Shown: positions 18,036 to 28,111 of the stretch, one piece after another | Numbering within the stretch: position 1 is the stretch's first letter | Layout of the letters: each line of letters begins with the position of its first letter | The notes under the pieces: generated by a model | The model's input: the letters and a program-made list of their open reading frames with translations, nothing else | What the model was told of the DNA's origin: nothing | Database searches by the model: none | Made by a program: the position numbers and the translations under genes | Assembly: GCF_002797755.1 (NCBI RefSeq) | Contig: NZ_PGFI01000012.1 | Span: forward strand, 421,489 to 485,488 | Direction: 5' to 3' | Length of the DNA: 64,000 nt | From: Brevirhabdus pacifica | Lineage (GTDB): Bacteria > Pseudomonadota > Alphaproteobacteria > Rhodobacterales > Rhodobacteraceae

Positions 18036-18060
18036 GGCCCGGCGCTTTGCCGCCCGCTTT

Positions 18061-19539
18061 CTACCAGGGGCCGTGGTGCTGGCCGTCGCGGTCGATCCGC
18101 TCGAACCCGTGTTCGCCGAAGAAATCCCGCTGTGCCTGGATCAGGTCGGCGGTGCCGCGCGCCTGGCGGATCCCGTCGAAATAGCCCAGCGCGGCCGAAA
18201 GCGCCGGCACCGGCAGGCCCTGGGTCGCCGCCTGGCAGACCACGCGGCGCAAGGCGGGAACCGTGCGGCCGACCATCTTGGCAAAGCTGGGTGCCAGCAG
18301 CAGGTTGTCATGGGCGGGGCCCTTGCCCGACAGCGCCTCGGCCATCCCGTCGAGAAGGGCCGAGCGGATGATGCAGCCCGCGCGCCAGATCTCGGCCACA
18401 CGCGACAGCTTCATGTCCCAGTCAAAGGCGCGCCGCGCCTCGGCCAGCAGGATGAACCCTTGCGCATAGGCCATGATCTTGGCCGCCAGCAGGGCGGCCT
18501 CCAGGTCGTCCTCGTCGAAGGGCGTGGCGCCGTCGCCCGGCGCATCGAAACGCGTCGAGGCTTCCAGCCGCAATTCCCGCTGGGCCGACACCGCCCTTGC
18601 CGCGACGGCCGCCTCGATCGTCGTGGCGGATTGGCCCAGCTTGAGCGCCTCGATCAGGGTCCAGCGCCCGGTGCCCTTCTGGCCGGCGCGGTCCAGGATC
18701 AGCTCGACCATCGGGCGGCCGCTGGCCGGATCCTCGGTGCCAAGGACGGTCGCCGTGATCTCGACCAGGTAGGAGGAAAGCGGCCCCTTGTTCCATTCGC
18801 CGAAAAGCCGCCCCGCCTCGGCGGGGGCGGCGCCGTTGCCGTCGCGCAGAAGTCCCCAGACCTCGGCGATAAGCTGCATGTCGGCATATTCGATGCCGTT
18901 GTGGACGGTCTTGACGAAATGGCCCGCCCCGTCGCCGCCCAGCCGGTCGGCGCAGGGATCGCCCCGGAAGCGGGCGGCGATGGCGTTGACCATCGGGCGG
19001 ATCGCCTGCCAGGCCTCGGGCGTCGTGCCGACCATGATCGAGGGGCCGTGGCGCGCGCCCTCGGCCCCGCCTGACACACCCATGCCGACGTGCACCAGCC
19101 CCGCCTCGGCCAGTTCGGTCGCGCGCCGGCGGGTGTCGTTGAAATCGGCGTTGCCGGCGTCGATGATCATGTCGCCGGGCGACAGCAGCGGCGCGAGGGC
19201 CGCGATCTGCTGATCTACCGGGGCGCCGGCGGGCACCATCAGGATGATCGCGCGCGGCGGCTGGAGGGCGGCGACCAGTTGATTGGGGGTTTCGGCCCCG
19301 GCAAGCTTGTCTTCCAGGGGCCCCGCATCGGCCAGGAACTCCTCGGTCCGGGCGTGGGTGCGGTTCTGAACGACCAGGGGAAAGCCGCTGGCGGCGATGT
19401 TCAGCGCCAGGTTCGATCCCATGGTTCCCAGGCCGATCAGCCCGTAGGACGGCGCGACGCCCTGGTCCCGGGCCTGTTCGGTGTCCGGATTCTGCCCCGG
19501 CACCACGCTGCCAAGCGATGCTTTGCTAGATGCGGACAT
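18061..19539 (-). CDS. gnd: 6-phosphogluconate dehydrogenase, decarboxylating
   Basis: 492 residues. It converts 6-phosphogluconate and NADP+ to ribulose-5-P, CO2 and NADPH in the oxidative pentose phosphate pathway. Rossmann motif GLGTMGSNLALNIAASGF, catalytic region GGAEGARHGPSIMVGG-like and FVKTVHNGIEYADMQLIAEVW are present, and the C-terminus (YFDGIRQARGTADLIQAQRD) is standard. It has about 30 extra residues before the Rossmann fold; an AGGAGAGG site just upstream of 19539 supports this longer start. Confidence 0.95.
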   Translation of the reverse strand: MSASSKASLGSVVPGQNPDTEQARDQGVAPSYGLIGLGTMGSNLALNIAASGFPLVVQNRTHARTEEFLADAGPLEDKLAGAETPNQLVAALQPPRAIILMVPAGAPVDQQIAALAPLLSPGDMIIDAGNADFNDTRRRATELAEAGLVHVGMGVSGGAEGARHGPSIMVGTTPEAWQAIRPMVNAIAARFRGDPCADRLGGDGAGHFVKTVHNGIEYADMQLIAEVWGLLRDGNGAAPAEAGRLFGEWNKGPLSSYLVEITATVLGTEDPASGRPMVELILDRAGQKGTGRWTLIEALKLGQSATTIEAAVAARAVSAQRELRLEASTRFDAPGDGATPFDEDDLEAALLAAKIMAYAQGFILLAEARRAFDWDMKLSRVAEIWRAGCIIRSALLDGMAEALSGKGPAHDNLLLAPSFAKMVGRTVPALRRVVCQAATQGLPVPALSAALGYFDGIRQARGTADLIQAQRDFFGEHGFERIDRDGQHHGPW

Positions 19540-19682
19540 GCGCGCCTCTCCTGCTGCACCGGCACGGAGGTGCCGGCCACGCATTGAAGACTAGGCCGCG
19601 CCCGGGGCGGTGCAAGGGGGGCTGCGCTGGGGGCTGCTGTCGGCCGGGGCGAGCCCCCTGCCCCCTTAGACTAAACTGCGCC

Positions 19683-20609
19683 TCAGACCCCGAGGCAGTA
19701 GCGCAGCACCGCCTTCTGGGCGTGCAGGCGGTTCTCGGCCTCGTCGAAGATCACCGACTGGGGGCCGTCCATCACGGTGCTGGTGACCTCTTCCTCGCGG
19801 TGGGCGGGCAGGCAATGCATGAAAAGCGCATCGGGTGCCGCCCGCGCCATCAGATCCTCGTCCACCTGGAAGGGGCGCAGCAGGTTGTGGCGCCGCTCCC
19901 GCGCGGTCTGGCTGTCGTGCATCGAGACCCAGGTATCCGTCACCACCAGGTCGGCCCCCTCGACCGCGACCCGGGGGTCGCGTTCGATCCGCACGTCCGA
20001 CCCCTTCGAGCGGGCGTAGTCGACGAAGACCTGCTCTGGATCCAGCACTTCGGGACCAGTGAAGGTGAAGTCGAAGCCCATCTGCCCGGCGGCGTGCAGG
20101 AACGAGGCGCAGACGTTGTTGCCGTCCCCCGCCCAGACCACCCGGCGCCCCTTGATCGGGCCCCGATGCTCTTCGTAGGTCATCAGGTCGGCCATGATCT
20201 GGCAGGGGTGGGTGCGGTTGGTCAGGCCATTGATGACCGGCACGGTTGCATGCTCGGCCAACTCCTCCAGCGTCGTCTCCTCGAACGTCCGGATCATGAT
20301 CGCATCGACATAGCGCGACAGGACCCGCGCCGTGTCGGCGATCGACTCGCCATGACCCAGCTGCATGTCCGCGCCCGACAGCACCATCGATTGGCCGCCC
20401 AGCTGGCGCACGCCCACGTCAAAGCTGACGCGGGTCCGGGTCGAGGGTTTCTCGAAGATCAGCGCGATCATGCGACCGTCCAGCGGCTTGCCCTCGTCGG
20501 GGACCGCCTTGGGAAACGTGCGCCGCGCGTCCTTCATGCTGCGCGCCTGATCCAGCATCCGGTGCAGCGCGTCGGCGTCGGTTTTGTGAATGTCGAGGAA
20601 ATGCGGCAT
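19683..20609 (-). CDS. argF: ornithine carbamoyltransferase
   Basis: 308 residues. It makes citrulline from ornithine and carbamoyl phosphate in arginine synthesis. Carbamoyl-phosphate motif [22 protein letters not shown] and ornithine-side motif [12 protein letters not shown] are intact. It lies 81 bases after argD on the same strand, forming an argD-argF unit. The carbamoyl phosphate it needs is made by CarB, encoded at 43.4 kb. Confidence 0.96.
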   Translation of the reverse strand: MPHFLDIHKTDADALHRMLDQARSMKDARRTFPKAVPDEGKPLDGRMIALIFEKPSTRTRVSFDVGVRQLGGQSMVLSGADMQLGHGESIADTARVLSRYVDAIMIRTFEETTLEELAEHATVPVINGLTNRTHPCQIMADLMTYEEHRGPIKGRRVVWAGDGNNVCASFLHAAGQMGFDFTFTGPEVLDPEQVFVDYARSKGSDVRIERDPRVAVEGADLVVTDTWVSMHDSQTARERRHNLLRPFQVDEDLMARAAPDALFMHCLPAHREEEVTSTVMDGPQSVIFDEAENRLHAQKAVLRYCLGV

Positions 20610-20690
20610 GGGAAAACTTTCTGGCGTCGGAATCGGATGGAACGGCAACCGAGGGACCTGCCCCCGGGCCGGTGAGTGACGGGAAGCGGA

Positions 20691-21875
20691 TCAGGCGGCG
20701 CGGTCCGCCTTCAGACGGCTTGCGGCGCGATCGAGGCGGGCGACCGCCTCGGCGATCTCCTCGTCGGTGATGTTGAGCGCGGGCAGCAGCCGCAGCACGT
20801 TGTCGGCCGCGGGCACGGTCAGCACATGCTCGGCATAACCGGCCGAGACGACGCGGCTGTTCTCGACCACGCAATGCAGCCCCAGCATCAGGCCCGAGCC
20901 GCGCACGCCGTCGAAGATGTCGTCATGCTCGGCGACCAGCGCCTCCAGCTTCTGGCGCAGCAGCCCCGCCTTGCGGTTCACCTTGGCCAGGAAATCGGGA
21001 TCCGAGACGATCTCCATCACCTTGCCGCCAACGGCACAAGCCAGCGGGTTGCCGCCATAGGTCGACCCGTGGGTGCCCGCGATCATGCCCGAGGCCGCGG
21101 CCTCGGTCGCCAGCACCGCACCCAGCGGAAAGCCCCCGCCGATGCCCTTGGCGACCATCATGATATCGGGGGCAATGCCGGCCCATTCATGGGCGAAGAG
21201 ACGCCCGGTCCGGCCCATGCCACATTGCACCTCGTCGAAGATCAGCAGCAGACCATGCTCGTCGCACAGATCGCGCATCCCCTTCAGGCAGACATCGGGC
21301 AACGCGCGGATGCCGCCCTCGCCCTGAATGGGCTCGACCAGAATGGCGGCGGTCTTGTCGGTGACGGCGGCGCGCAGGGCGTCGTGATCGCCGAAGGGAA
21401 GCTGCCGGAAGCCGGGCAGCAGGGGGCCGAAGCCCTTGGTCATCTTCTCGGACCCGGCGGCGGCGATCCCCGCCGAGGAACGACCATGGAACGCCCCCTC
21501 GAATGTCAGGATCTCGACCCGCTCGGGCTGGCCCGCGTCATGGAAATGCTTGCGCGCCATCTTGACCGCCAGCTCGCACGCCTCGGTGCCCGAGTTGGTG
21601 AAGAAAACGGTATCGGCAAAGCTTGCCGCCACCAGCGCGTCGGCCAGCGCCTGCTGGGCCGGGATCTGGTAGAGGTTCGAGACATGCCACAGCGCGCCGG
21701 CCTGCGCGGTCAGCGCCTCGACCAGCTCGGGGTTGGCGTGGCCAAGGGCGTTGACGGCGATCCCTGCGCCCAGGTCCAGGTATCGCGTCCCGTCCGCCTC
21801 GATCAGCCAGCTGCCCTCACCCTTGACGAAAGCCAGAGGGGCACGGTTGTAGGTCGGAAGCACGGACGGGATCAT
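20691..21875 (-). CDS. argD: acetylornithine aminotransferase
   Basis: 394 residues, a class III PLP aminotransferase. It makes N-acetylornithine from the semialdehyde and may also act in lysine synthesis. Motifs include [17 protein letters not shown], the aldimine Asp in [13 protein letters not shown] and the PLP Lys in [15 protein letters not shown]. The start [16 protein letters not shown] is the family's usual N-terminus; the frame extends 20 codons further upstream without homology-like sequence. It is the first gene of argD-argF. Confidence 0.95.
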   Translation of the reverse strand: MIPSVLPTYNRAPLAFVKGEGSWLIEADGTRYLDLGAGIAVNALGHANPELVEALTAQAGALWHVSNLYQIPAQQALADALVAASFADTVFFTNSGTEACELAVKMARKHFHDAGQPERVEILTFEGAFHGRSSAGIAAAGSEKMTKGFGPLLPGFRQLPFGDHDALRAAVTDKTAAILVEPIQGEGGIRALPDVCLKGMRDLCDEHGLLLIFDEVQCGMGRTGRLFAHEWAGIAPDIMMVAKGIGGGFPLGAVLATEAAASGMIAGTHGSTYGGNPLACAVGGKVMEIVSDPDFLAKVNRKAGLLRQKLEALVAEHDDIFDGVRGSGLMLGLHCVVENSRVVSAGYAEHVLTVPAADNVLRLLPALNITDEEIAEAVARLDRAASRLKADRAA

Positions 21876-21947
21876 CGCAGAGGTCCTTGGCAAAAGCGAA
21901 AGCCCTGAAATGCCCGAAGCGGCGGCGCTAGTCAATCAGCGCAGGGC

Positions 21948-22748
21948 TCAGGGCTTCATCCGGTAGCCGATGCGGAACCAGTACCAGCACAGGCCCAGCA
22001 CCGCGCCGGTGGTGGCGGCACAGACCGCCAGCCCCAGCCAGGGAGAGCTGTCCGAGACCCCGATCACCCCGAAGCGCAGCCCGTCGATCAGGTAGAAGAA
22101 CGGGTTGAAACGGGTGATCGTCTCCATCACCGGCGGCAGCGAGGTGATCGAGTAGAACGTGCCGGACAAAAAGCTCAGCGGCGTGATGATGAAATTGGTG
22201 ATCGCCGCCATCTGGTCGAACTTGTTGGCGAAGATCGCGGCCACGATCCCCAGCCCGCCCAGCATGGTCGAGCCCAGCAGCACGTAAACCAGCGCCCAGA
22301 CCGGGTGGACCATCCCCACCCCCAGCGCCAACGCCATCAGCAGCCAGATCGCCGCCGCCACCATCAGCCCGCGCCCCACCGCGCCGGCGACGTAGCCGGT
22401 GACAAGCTCTCCGGCCGACAGGGGCGGCATCAGCGTGTCGACGATGTTGCCCTGCACCTTGGCGATCACGATCGAGGACGAGGTATTGGCGAATGCGTTC
22501 TGGATCACCGTCATCATCAGGATGCCGGGTGCCAGGAACTCGATGAAGGACACACCCATCACGTCGCCCCGGCGCGGCCCGATCGCCACGCTGAAGACCA
22601 GCAGGAAAAGCGCCGCCGTGATGATCGGGGCGATCAGCGTCTGCGAGGCGACCGACAGGAAGCGCCGGGTTTCACGCTGGGCCAGCGTCCAGGTGCCCAG
22701 CCAGTTGATGCGTCCGAAGCGGCGCGCGCCCATCGTGTCCTGTGCCAT
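21948..22748 (-). CDS. ABC-2 type transporter permease
   Basis: 266 residues with six probable membrane helices and the ABC-2 membrane family pattern (FLAPGILMMTVIQNAFANTSSSIV, ITPLSFLSGTFYSITSLPP, FNPFFYLIDGLRFGVIG). It resembles the YadH-type permease that pairs with a separately encoded ATPase. No ATPase gene is adjacent, so the partner must be elsewhere; the substrate is unknown. The start at 22748 follows AGGGG; ATGs at 22778 and farther up are possible. It diverges from gcrA. Confidence 0.85.
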   Translation of the reverse strand: MAQDTMGARRFGRINWLGTWTLAQRETRRFLSVASQTLIAPIITAALFLLVFSVAIGPRRGDVMGVSFIEFLAPGILMMTVIQNAFANTSSSIVIAKVQGNIVDTLMPPLSAGELVTGYVAGAVGRGLMVAAAIWLLMALALGVGMVHPVWALVYVLLGSTMLGGLGIVAAIFANKFDQMAAITNFIITPLSFLSGTFYSITSLPPVMETITRFNPFFYLIDGLRFGVIGVSDSSPWLGLAVCAATTGAVLGLCWYWFRIGYRMKP

Positions 22749-22925
22749 GGGCACCCCTTTTCTGCCAATCATCGCCATGGGGACGCCGGGCGCCCCGCGG
22801 GTTCTTGTATCCCCGTATCCAGAAGATAGAATAGGCGCAAATCGGAACTCTCCAAGTCGGCTGCCTCTGGTAACGCGGATCAAGACCCGTTATCTGTGCC
22901 CGATCATGAACAGCGAGGCCATGCG

Positions 22926-23525
22926 ATGTCCTGGACGGAAAAGCGTGTCGAGACACTCAAGACCATGTGGGGCGAGGGCAAATCGGCCTCGCAGATCGCC
23001 AAGGAACTGGGCGGCGTCACCCGCAACGCGGTAATCGGCAAGGTGCACCGCCTGGGTCTCTCGAACCGGGCCGGGGCCGGTGGCAATGCCAAGCCCGCGG
23101 CCGCCGCCAAGGAAACCGCGACCGCGGCCCCCGCCAAGGAGGCCCCGCGCCCCCGCGCCGCGAAGGGAGAGGCCGCCAAGCCCCAGCCCGCCGCCGCCGA
23201 ACCCGCCGAGGCAGAGCCCGCGCCCAAGCCCGCCACACCCCTGCGCAAGCCCATCGTGCCCGCCGGCCAGCCCCTGCCGCCCCAGCCCTCGGCCAACGAG
23301 ATCAGCCCCGAGGCCCTAGCCACGGTGCGCGAGGTCGAGAAGAAATCGAAGAAGCTGCACCTGATGGAGCTGACCGAGCGCACCTGCAAATGGCCCGTCG
23401 GCGACCCCGCGACCGAGGATTTCTGGTTCTGCGGCCTGCCCGTGCAATCCGGCAAACCCTATTGCGAGGCCCATGTCGGCGTCGCCTTCCAACCCATGTC
23501 CAGCCGCCGCGACCGCCGGCGGTAG
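22926..23525 (+). CDS. gcrA: GcrA cell-cycle transcription regulator
   Basis: 199 residues. The N-terminal HTH (MSWTEKRVETLKTMWGEGKS, then ASQIAKELGGVTRNAVIGKV) and the C-terminal sigma70-interaction region (LTERTCKWPVGDP, FCGLP, YCEAHV) are diagnostic. GcrA binds sigma70 holoenzyme and acts at GANTC sites methylated by CcrM, controlling S-phase genes in alphaproteobacteria. An Ala/Pro/Lys-rich linker (about 58-130) is longer than in Caulobacter. A strong terminator follows 30 bases after the stop. Confidence 0.95.
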   Translation: MSWTEKRVETLKTMWGEGKSASQIAKELGGVTRNAVIGKVHRLGLSNRAGAGGNAKPAAAAKETATAAPAKEAPRPRAAKGEAAKPQPAAAEPAEAEPAPKPATPLRKPIVPAGQPLPPQPSANEISPEALATVREVEKKSKKLHLMELTERTCKWPVGDPATEDFWFCGLPVQSGKPYCEAHVGVAFQPMSSRRDRRR

Positions 23526-23556
23526 GATCGGCCTGCCCCTCGGGGCGGTGAAATCA

Positions 23557-23592
23557 GAAACACCCGTCGGGAAACCGGCGGGTGTTTTTTTT
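23557..23592 (+). terminator. gcrA rho-independent terminator
   Basis: AAACACCCGTCGG and CCGGCGGGTGTTT form a GC-rich stem with a short loop, followed by eight T residues. A textbook terminator. Confidence 0.9.
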
Positions 23593-23603
23593 GCTAGGCG
23601 GAA

Positions 23604-23650
23604 GTGCGAATCTCAGCAATCGCCATTAGATTGTCTGAGATTTTTGCACA
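23604..23650. repeat. long imperfect hairpin at the edge of an AT-rich patch
   Basis: AATCTCAGCAATC pairs with GATTGTCTGAGATT (one bulge) around a 7-base loop, and flanking GTGC/GCAC extends the symmetry to about 46 bases. A T5 tract follows on the plus strand, so it could act as a second terminator after gcrA. Its place at the border of an AT-rich patch also fits the end of a mobile or palindromic repeat. Confidence 0.55.
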
Positions 23651-23692
23651 GCCCGCTCCGACTTCGTACCTACACATGCAGTAAGCAATTAG

Positions 23693-24547
23693 TTAGAGTG
23701 CGCTCACCTCTAGCGCATATGAATACGGATGGAATTTGTGTTTGACGGTCAAGGTGGAAGACACCGCGGATCTCGCGATCGCCACCCCGGCACCTGCCAC
23801 AAATGCCTTATCAATCGGCACTCCCGCCATAAACATTACTCCACCTGGGAGCACCCCATCAAGAGCGAACGCAGAGGTCAGACTTCGGGAGAACTTTTGC
23901 ACCCATGTTTCTTGGTAAACGCGCTGCAAGTCAGAAACCGCGGAACTGACGTCGTGCAAGGCCATTTTAAGAGCTGTTTCGTCGTCCATTAGGCCTACGT
24001 ATCGCGATGCGACTTGGCTTAGTTCAGCGTGCAGCCGTTGGATCTCGCTATTCCTATGAGCCTTGAACTCTAAGAGATCCTCGTAAGGAACATCGCGACT
24101 CGGCACAGGAAGTGCGTCCTTTAACTGCACTTCAATCGATGCAGCGGTTCTGCGTGACTGGGGCAAGAACGAGGAGGACTGCGCCGCGAGCGTAGCTTTG
24201 CGGTCAGGAATCAGAGGCATCACTGACCACGTCTCAGCGCCCCTGGAATCAAGATCACGGAGCCTGTCCGCATAACGGGATATCATGGGGGGAATATCAG
24301 ATTGCGAAAAAGAGTTCTCAGCCTTCAGATCAAAGCTTTCCGCAACACCGAGTTGAACCAACCTATCAACTGCTGCGTCATAGAGCGGCGACATACCTCT
24401 GATAGCTACTGGCGCGTAAATCTTATCCCAATATAATACCGCCGCTGGGGCAGAGTCTAAGAATGGCCCATCCCCCACCGTGAAAAAGCTGGATCCTCCC
24501 CGCTCTTTCTTTGTCCCGATAGGAGGCAACATAACGCCACGTTTCAT
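23693..24547 (-). CDS. orphan protein of unknown function in an AT-rich patch
   Basis: 284 residues, opening MKRGVMLPPIGTKKERGG. The middle is helical with probable coiled coil (HRNSEIQRLHAELSQVASRYVGLM and DVSSAVSDLQRVYQETWVQK); near the C-terminus a Gly/Ala-rich hydrophobic stretch (GGVMFMAGVPIDKAFVAGAG) could be membrane-associated. Codon use and GC content are clearly lower than in neighbours, suggesting recent acquisition. The N-terminus vaguely recalls DUF6236-type proteins, but I do not recognise the family with confidence. GGGAGTG precedes the ATG, and a TATAGT element lies about 40 bases further up. Confidence 0.7.
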   Translation of the reverse strand: MKRGVMLPPIGTKKERGGSSFFTVGDGPFLDSAPAAVLYWDKIYAPVAIRGMSPLYDAAVDRLVQLGVAESFDLKAENSFSQSDIPPMISRYADRLRDLDSRGAETWSVMPLIPDRKATLAAQSSSFLPQSRRTAASIEVQLKDALPVPSRDVPYEDLLEFKAHRNSEIQRLHAELSQVASRYVGLMDDETALKMALHDVSSAVSDLQRVYQETWVQKFSRSLTSAFALDGVLPGGVMFMAGVPIDKAFVAGAGVAIARSAVSSTLTVKHKFHPYSYALEVSAL

Positions 24548-24735
24548 TCTTCACTCCCGCTGCGCGGTCACATCTTACCTCAAACTATAGTAAGTTTAAA
24601 TTCGAGGCCAGTTCGAGTGAGTGGCTCATCAGTGCTATTCGCGCTGAGCTTCCAAGGCGACGGATTATAATTTATTGAAAGTGGCCGGGGGTGCCGGACT
24701 GCAAGGTAGGGATAGTTGACGAGCAATCGCTCTCC

Positions 24736-24768
24736 CAAAAAATAACCCGCCCCGTCTCCAGGGCGGGT
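24736..24768 (-). terminator. terminator of the FadL-type porin gene
   Basis: On the minus strand ACCCGCCC and GGGCGGGT flank an 8-base loop and are followed by TATTTTTT, 12 bases after the porin stop codon. Confidence 0.88.
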
Positions 24769-24779
24769 CTCTTTAGCAC

Positions 24780-26033
24780 TCAGAACCGGCGGGTCCAGCC
24801 GATGCTGGCGCTCAGCTGGTGCATCTCCAGCTTGATGGTGCCGCCGGTGGGGCCGCCGGGGGTGGTCTCGGGGCCGGAGGTGGAGTTGGGCAGCGCGTAG
24901 ACCACCGAGAAGTCCAGCGTGTCGCGCCCGTTCAGCCGCATCGAGCCGCCGGCGGTCACGTGATCCTCGACCACGCCGGGGGCCAGGATGTTCAGGGTCA
25001 CGTCCTCGGGGCCGATCGGGTTGGTGGCATGGGCATAGCCTGCCCGCCAGGTCATCATCTCGGACTGTTTCCACTCGGCGCCGATCTTGTAGACGTTGAC
25101 ATCGTCCCAGCCGAAGCCCGCGCCGCCCTTGGCGCCCAGCGCGCCTGCGTTGGTGGCGTTGCCCACCGCGCCGACGCCGCTGTAGTAGATCCGCTGGTAA
25201 TCGGCGACCACGGTCAGGGTCGGCGTCGCCTTCCACGCCACGCCCGCCGAGATCGAGGCGGGAATGTCGAAATCGCCCCCGTCCTCGAAGAGGCCCGCGT
25301 ATTTCTCGAACTTGGACATGTACATCTTGGTCTGGCCCGAGACGCCGAAGGTCAGGGTCGGAGAGACCTCGACCTCGGCCCCCAGCCGCAGGCCGAAGCC
25401 GTAGGACATGTCATAGCCGTTGTCGGTCAGCTTGGCGCCGTTGGTCGAGATGCCGGCGTAGTTCGACAGGCCCTTGGCCTTGAACCGCTGCACCGCCAGT
25501 GTCGGCGAGATGCCCCAGCTGATGGCGCCGGTCTTCTGGGCGTAGGTGGCCGCGATGAAAAGCTGTGCCAGGTCCACCCCCGCCTCGCCACCGCAATAGA
25601 CCGAGCCGCAACCGCCCAGCCCGGTGGGATAGTCGGTGTTCAGCCCGCCGTTGCCATAGGCCGCCAGGTTGAAGACCGCGCCATTGGCCAGCGGCAGGTT
25701 GTAGGCGAAGTTGGGGATCGGAAAGATGTCGTTGCCGCTTTCGACCTTGCCCGAGGGGACAAAGCCGGTGCCTGTGCCCGTGTAGCTGCGGGTCGGCGCG
25801 AAGATCTCCAGTCCGAATTGAAGCTCGTGGCCGATGCCGGCGACACCGGCGGGGTTGACGGCGGCCGACATGGCCTCGAACCCGTAAGCGACGCCCGCGC
25901 CGCCGATCGCACGCTGCGAGGGGCCATAGCCCAGGGCGAAATACCCCTCGGTCGCGGCGGCCGTTCCCGCCAGGCTGCTCCAGATGGCCAGGACGGCAAG
26001 TCCGGGACCGAATCTGCCCTTGGTGATTCTCAT
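24780..26033 (-). CDS. OmpP1/FadL-family outer-membrane channel
   Basis: 417 residues: a signal peptide (about 1-27, ending AGTAAA), then the FadL-family N-terminal plug signature (YFALGYGPSQRAIGGAGVAY, AMSAAVNPAG) and alternating beta-strand sequence ending in Phe (SASIGWTRRF), as expected for a BAM substrate. FadL proteins carry long-chain fatty acids or other hydrophobic compounds across the outer membrane. The substrate here is not predictable. GGGAGGAG precedes the ATG. It is divergent from rimO. Confidence 0.9.
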   Translation of the reverse strand: MRITKGRFGPGLAVLAIWSSLAGTAAATEGYFALGYGPSQRAIGGAGVAYGFEAMSAAVNPAGVAGIGHELQFGLEIFAPTRSYTGTGTGFVPSGKVESGNDIFPIPNFAYNLPLANGAVFNLAAYGNGGLNTDYPTGLGGCGSVYCGGEAGVDLAQLFIAATYAQKTGAISWGISPTLAVQRFKAKGLSNYAGISTNGAKLTDNGYDMSYGFGLRLGAEVEVSPTLTFGVSGQTKMYMSKFEKYAGLFEDGGDFDIPASISAGVAWKATPTLTVVADYQRIYYSGVGAVGNATNAGALGAKGGAGFGWDDVNVYKIGAEWKQSEMMTWRAGYAHATNPIGPEDVTLNILAPGVVEDHVTAGGSMRLNGRDTLDFSVVYALPNSTSGPETTPGGPTGGTIKLEMHQLSASIGWTRRF

Positions 26034-26339
26034 ATATGTCTCCTCCCGTTAGGGCGCGCCCGCGCGGGCGGACTGCGCCTTCTGCGACCGCCCCGTCGGC
26101 GGGCGGCCTTGTGTTTTCAGGGCTCCGCGGCGCGATCCGCCTGCGTGGCTGGCGGCCCGGGGCCCTCGTCGACGGCCCCTCCCGGCCTGCGACAGATTGA
26201 CCATACAGTTTTATATGCGGCGTGAGGAATATAATTGCGCAATGTTGCGTTTGCGCGCCCGTGCTGTGGCCCCGAGGGCGCGGTCCCTGCCCTCAGGATA
26301 GCGTTTCCCCCGGCCGCGGCTTTGCAGTATAGCGGCGCC
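26034..26339. other. divergent intergenic region, porin and rimO
   Basis: 306 bases. The rimO-proximal half becomes AT-richer (TTGACCATACAGTTTTATAT near 26198-26217, then GGAATATAATTG), probably promoter DNA, but no clear -35/-10 pair with standard spacing was found. The GC-rich half next to the porin has several short inverted repeats and nothing recognisable. Confidence 0.5.
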
Positions 26340-27734
26340 ATGAGTCAGAACCCGCCAGAACTGCGCCCCGATCTTGCGCCCCGTGCCCGCATTGATATCG
26401 CCGAAAGCGCCCCGCGCCCCCACCAGCCCCGGATCGGCATGGTCAGCCTTGGCTGTCCCAAGGCCCTGGTCGACAGCGAGCGCATCCTGACCCGCCTGCG
26501 GGCCGAGGGCTACGCGATCTCGCCCGATTACGCGGGGGCCGAGGCGGTCATCGTCAATACCTGCGGCTTTCTCGACAGCGCCAAGGCCGAGTCGCTGGAG
26601 GCCATCGGCGAGGCCCTGACCGAGAATGGCCGCGTCATCGTCACCGGCTGTCTGGGCGCCGAGCCCGAGTATATCACCGGCCGTCATCCCAACGTTCTGG
26701 CCGTCACCGGCCCGCATCAATACGAACAGGTGCTGGATGCGGTCCACCGCGCGGTGCCTCCCGCCCCCGACCCCTTCGTCGATCTGCTGCCCGCCCGTGG
26801 CGTCAACCTGACACCGCGCCACTACAGCTATCTGAAGATATCCGAGGGCTGTAACCACAAATGCCGTTTCTGCATCATCCCCGACATGCGCGGGCGGCTG
26901 GTGTCGCGCCCCGTCAACGCCGTGCTGCGCGAGGCCGAGCGGCTGGTCGACGCCGGGGTGAAGGAGTTGCTGGTCATCAGTCAGGACACCTCGGCCTATG
27001 GGCTGGACCGACGCCATGACCGGCACGAATGGCAGGGCCGCGACGTGCGCAGCCACATCACCGATCTGGCCCGCGAGATGGGCAGCTTGGGTGCCTGGGT
27101 GCGGTTGCATTACGTCTACCCCTACCCGCATGTGCGCGACCTCATCCCGCTGATGGCCGAGGGGCTGGTGCTGCCTTACCTCGACATACCCTTTCAGCAT
27201 GCCCACCCCGACACGCTGAAGCGCATGGCGCGACCTGCCGCCGGATCGAAGACGCTGGACGAGATCGCGGCATGGCGGGCGAGTTGCCCGGACATCGCCC
27301 TGCGGTCGACCTTCATCGTCGGCTATCCCGGCGAGACCGAGGCCGAATTCCAGACCCTGCTGGACTGGCTGGACGAGGCGCAGCTGGATCGCGTCGGCTG
27401 CTTCCAATACGAAAACGTCGCCGGTGCGCGTTCGAACGATCTGCCCGACCATGTCCCCGCCGAGATCAAGCAAGAGCGTTGGGACCGGTTCATGGAAAAG
27501 GCGCAAGCCATCTCCGAGGCCAAGCTGGCCGCCAAGGTAGGCCGCCGGATCGAGGTGATCGTGGACGAGGTCGACGCCGACGCCGCCACCTGCCGCACCA
27601 AGGCCGACGCCCCCGAGATCGACGGCAACCTCTTCATCGACGAAGGGTTTCAGGACCTGTCCCCCGGCGACATCGTCACGGTCGAGGTGGACGAGGCCGG
27701 GGAATATGATCTTTGGGGCCGGCTGGTAAGCTGA
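26340..27734 (+). CDS. rimO: ribosomal protein S12 methylthiotransferase
   Basis: 464 residues, a radical-SAM methylthiotransferase that modifies the conserved Asp of ribosomal protein S12. The N-terminal UPF0004 cluster cysteines are in [22 protein letters not shown] and [10 protein letters not shown]; the radical-SAM site is [12 protein letters not shown]; a C-terminal TRAM domain ends the protein. These CPKALVD and CRFCIIP forms separate RimO from MiaB. An ATG at 26340 was chosen over the upstream frame because homologues start close to the cluster domain. Confidence 0.96.
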   Translation: MSQNPPELRPDLAPRARIDIAESAPRPHQPRIGMVSLGCPKALVDSERILTRLRAEGYAISPDYAGAEAVIVNTCGFLDSAKAESLEAIGEALTENGRVIVTGCLGAEPEYITGRHPNVLAVTGPHQYEQVLDAVHRAVPPAPDPFVDLLPARGVNLTPRHYSYLKISEGCNHKCRFCIIPDMRGRLVSRPVNAVLREAERLVDAGVKELLVISQDTSAYGLDRRHDRHEWQGRDVRSHITDLAREMGSLGAWVRLHYVYPYPHVRDLIPLMAEGLVLPYLDIPFQHAHPDTLKRMARPAAGSKTLDEIAAWRASCPDIALRSTFIVGYPGETEAEFQTLLDWLDEAQLDRVGCFQYENVAGARSNDLPDHVPAEIKQERWDRFMEKAQAISEAKLAAKVGRRIEVIVDEVDADAATCRTKADAPEIDGNLFIDEGFQDLSPGDIVTVEVDEAGEYDLWGRLVS

Positions 27735-27757
27735 GCCCCCCTGCCGAGAGGATGCCC

Positions 27758-28111
27758 ATGCCCCGCCTTGCGCTTGTCACCGTCACCTGCCCCGACGTCG
27801 GCTCGGCCCGGGCGCTGGCACGCCGGGCGCTGGAGGCGCGGCTGACGGCCTGTGTCAGCCTGGCGGGTCCGGTCCAGAGCCTGTTTCACTGGCAGGGTAC
27901 GGTCGAGACGGAAACCGAGACCGAACTGCATTGCAAGACGACGCCGGCCTGCGCCCCCGCCCTGGCGGCGCTGTTGCGGCGTCATCATCCCTATGAGCTT
28001 CCGGTCATCCTGACCGTCATGGCCGAAGTCGATGACGAGACCCTGGCCTGGGCCGAGGCCGAGACGCGGGGCGACGCTGGCGAGGATCCGGTCGAGGACC
28101 CCGGCCCCTGA
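27758..28111 (+). CDS. cutA: CutA-type divalent-cation tolerance protein
   Basis: 117 residues. Family motifs: ALVTVTCPDVGSARALARRALEARLTACV, FHWQGTVETETETEL, HPYELPVILTV. CutA forms a very stable trimer with a ferredoxin-like fold; its link to copper tolerance in E. coli is debated. It starts 24 bases after rimO and is probably co-transcribed. ATGs at 27752 and 27758 both fit; GAGAGG spacing favours the second. The acidic C-terminal tail (DAGEDPVEDPGP) is unusual. Confidence 0.9.
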   Translation: MPRLALVTVTCPDVGSARALARRALEARLTACVSLAGPVQSLFHWQGTVETETETELHCKTTPACAPALAALLRRHHPYELPVILTVMAEVDDETLAWAEAETRGDAGEDPVEDPGP

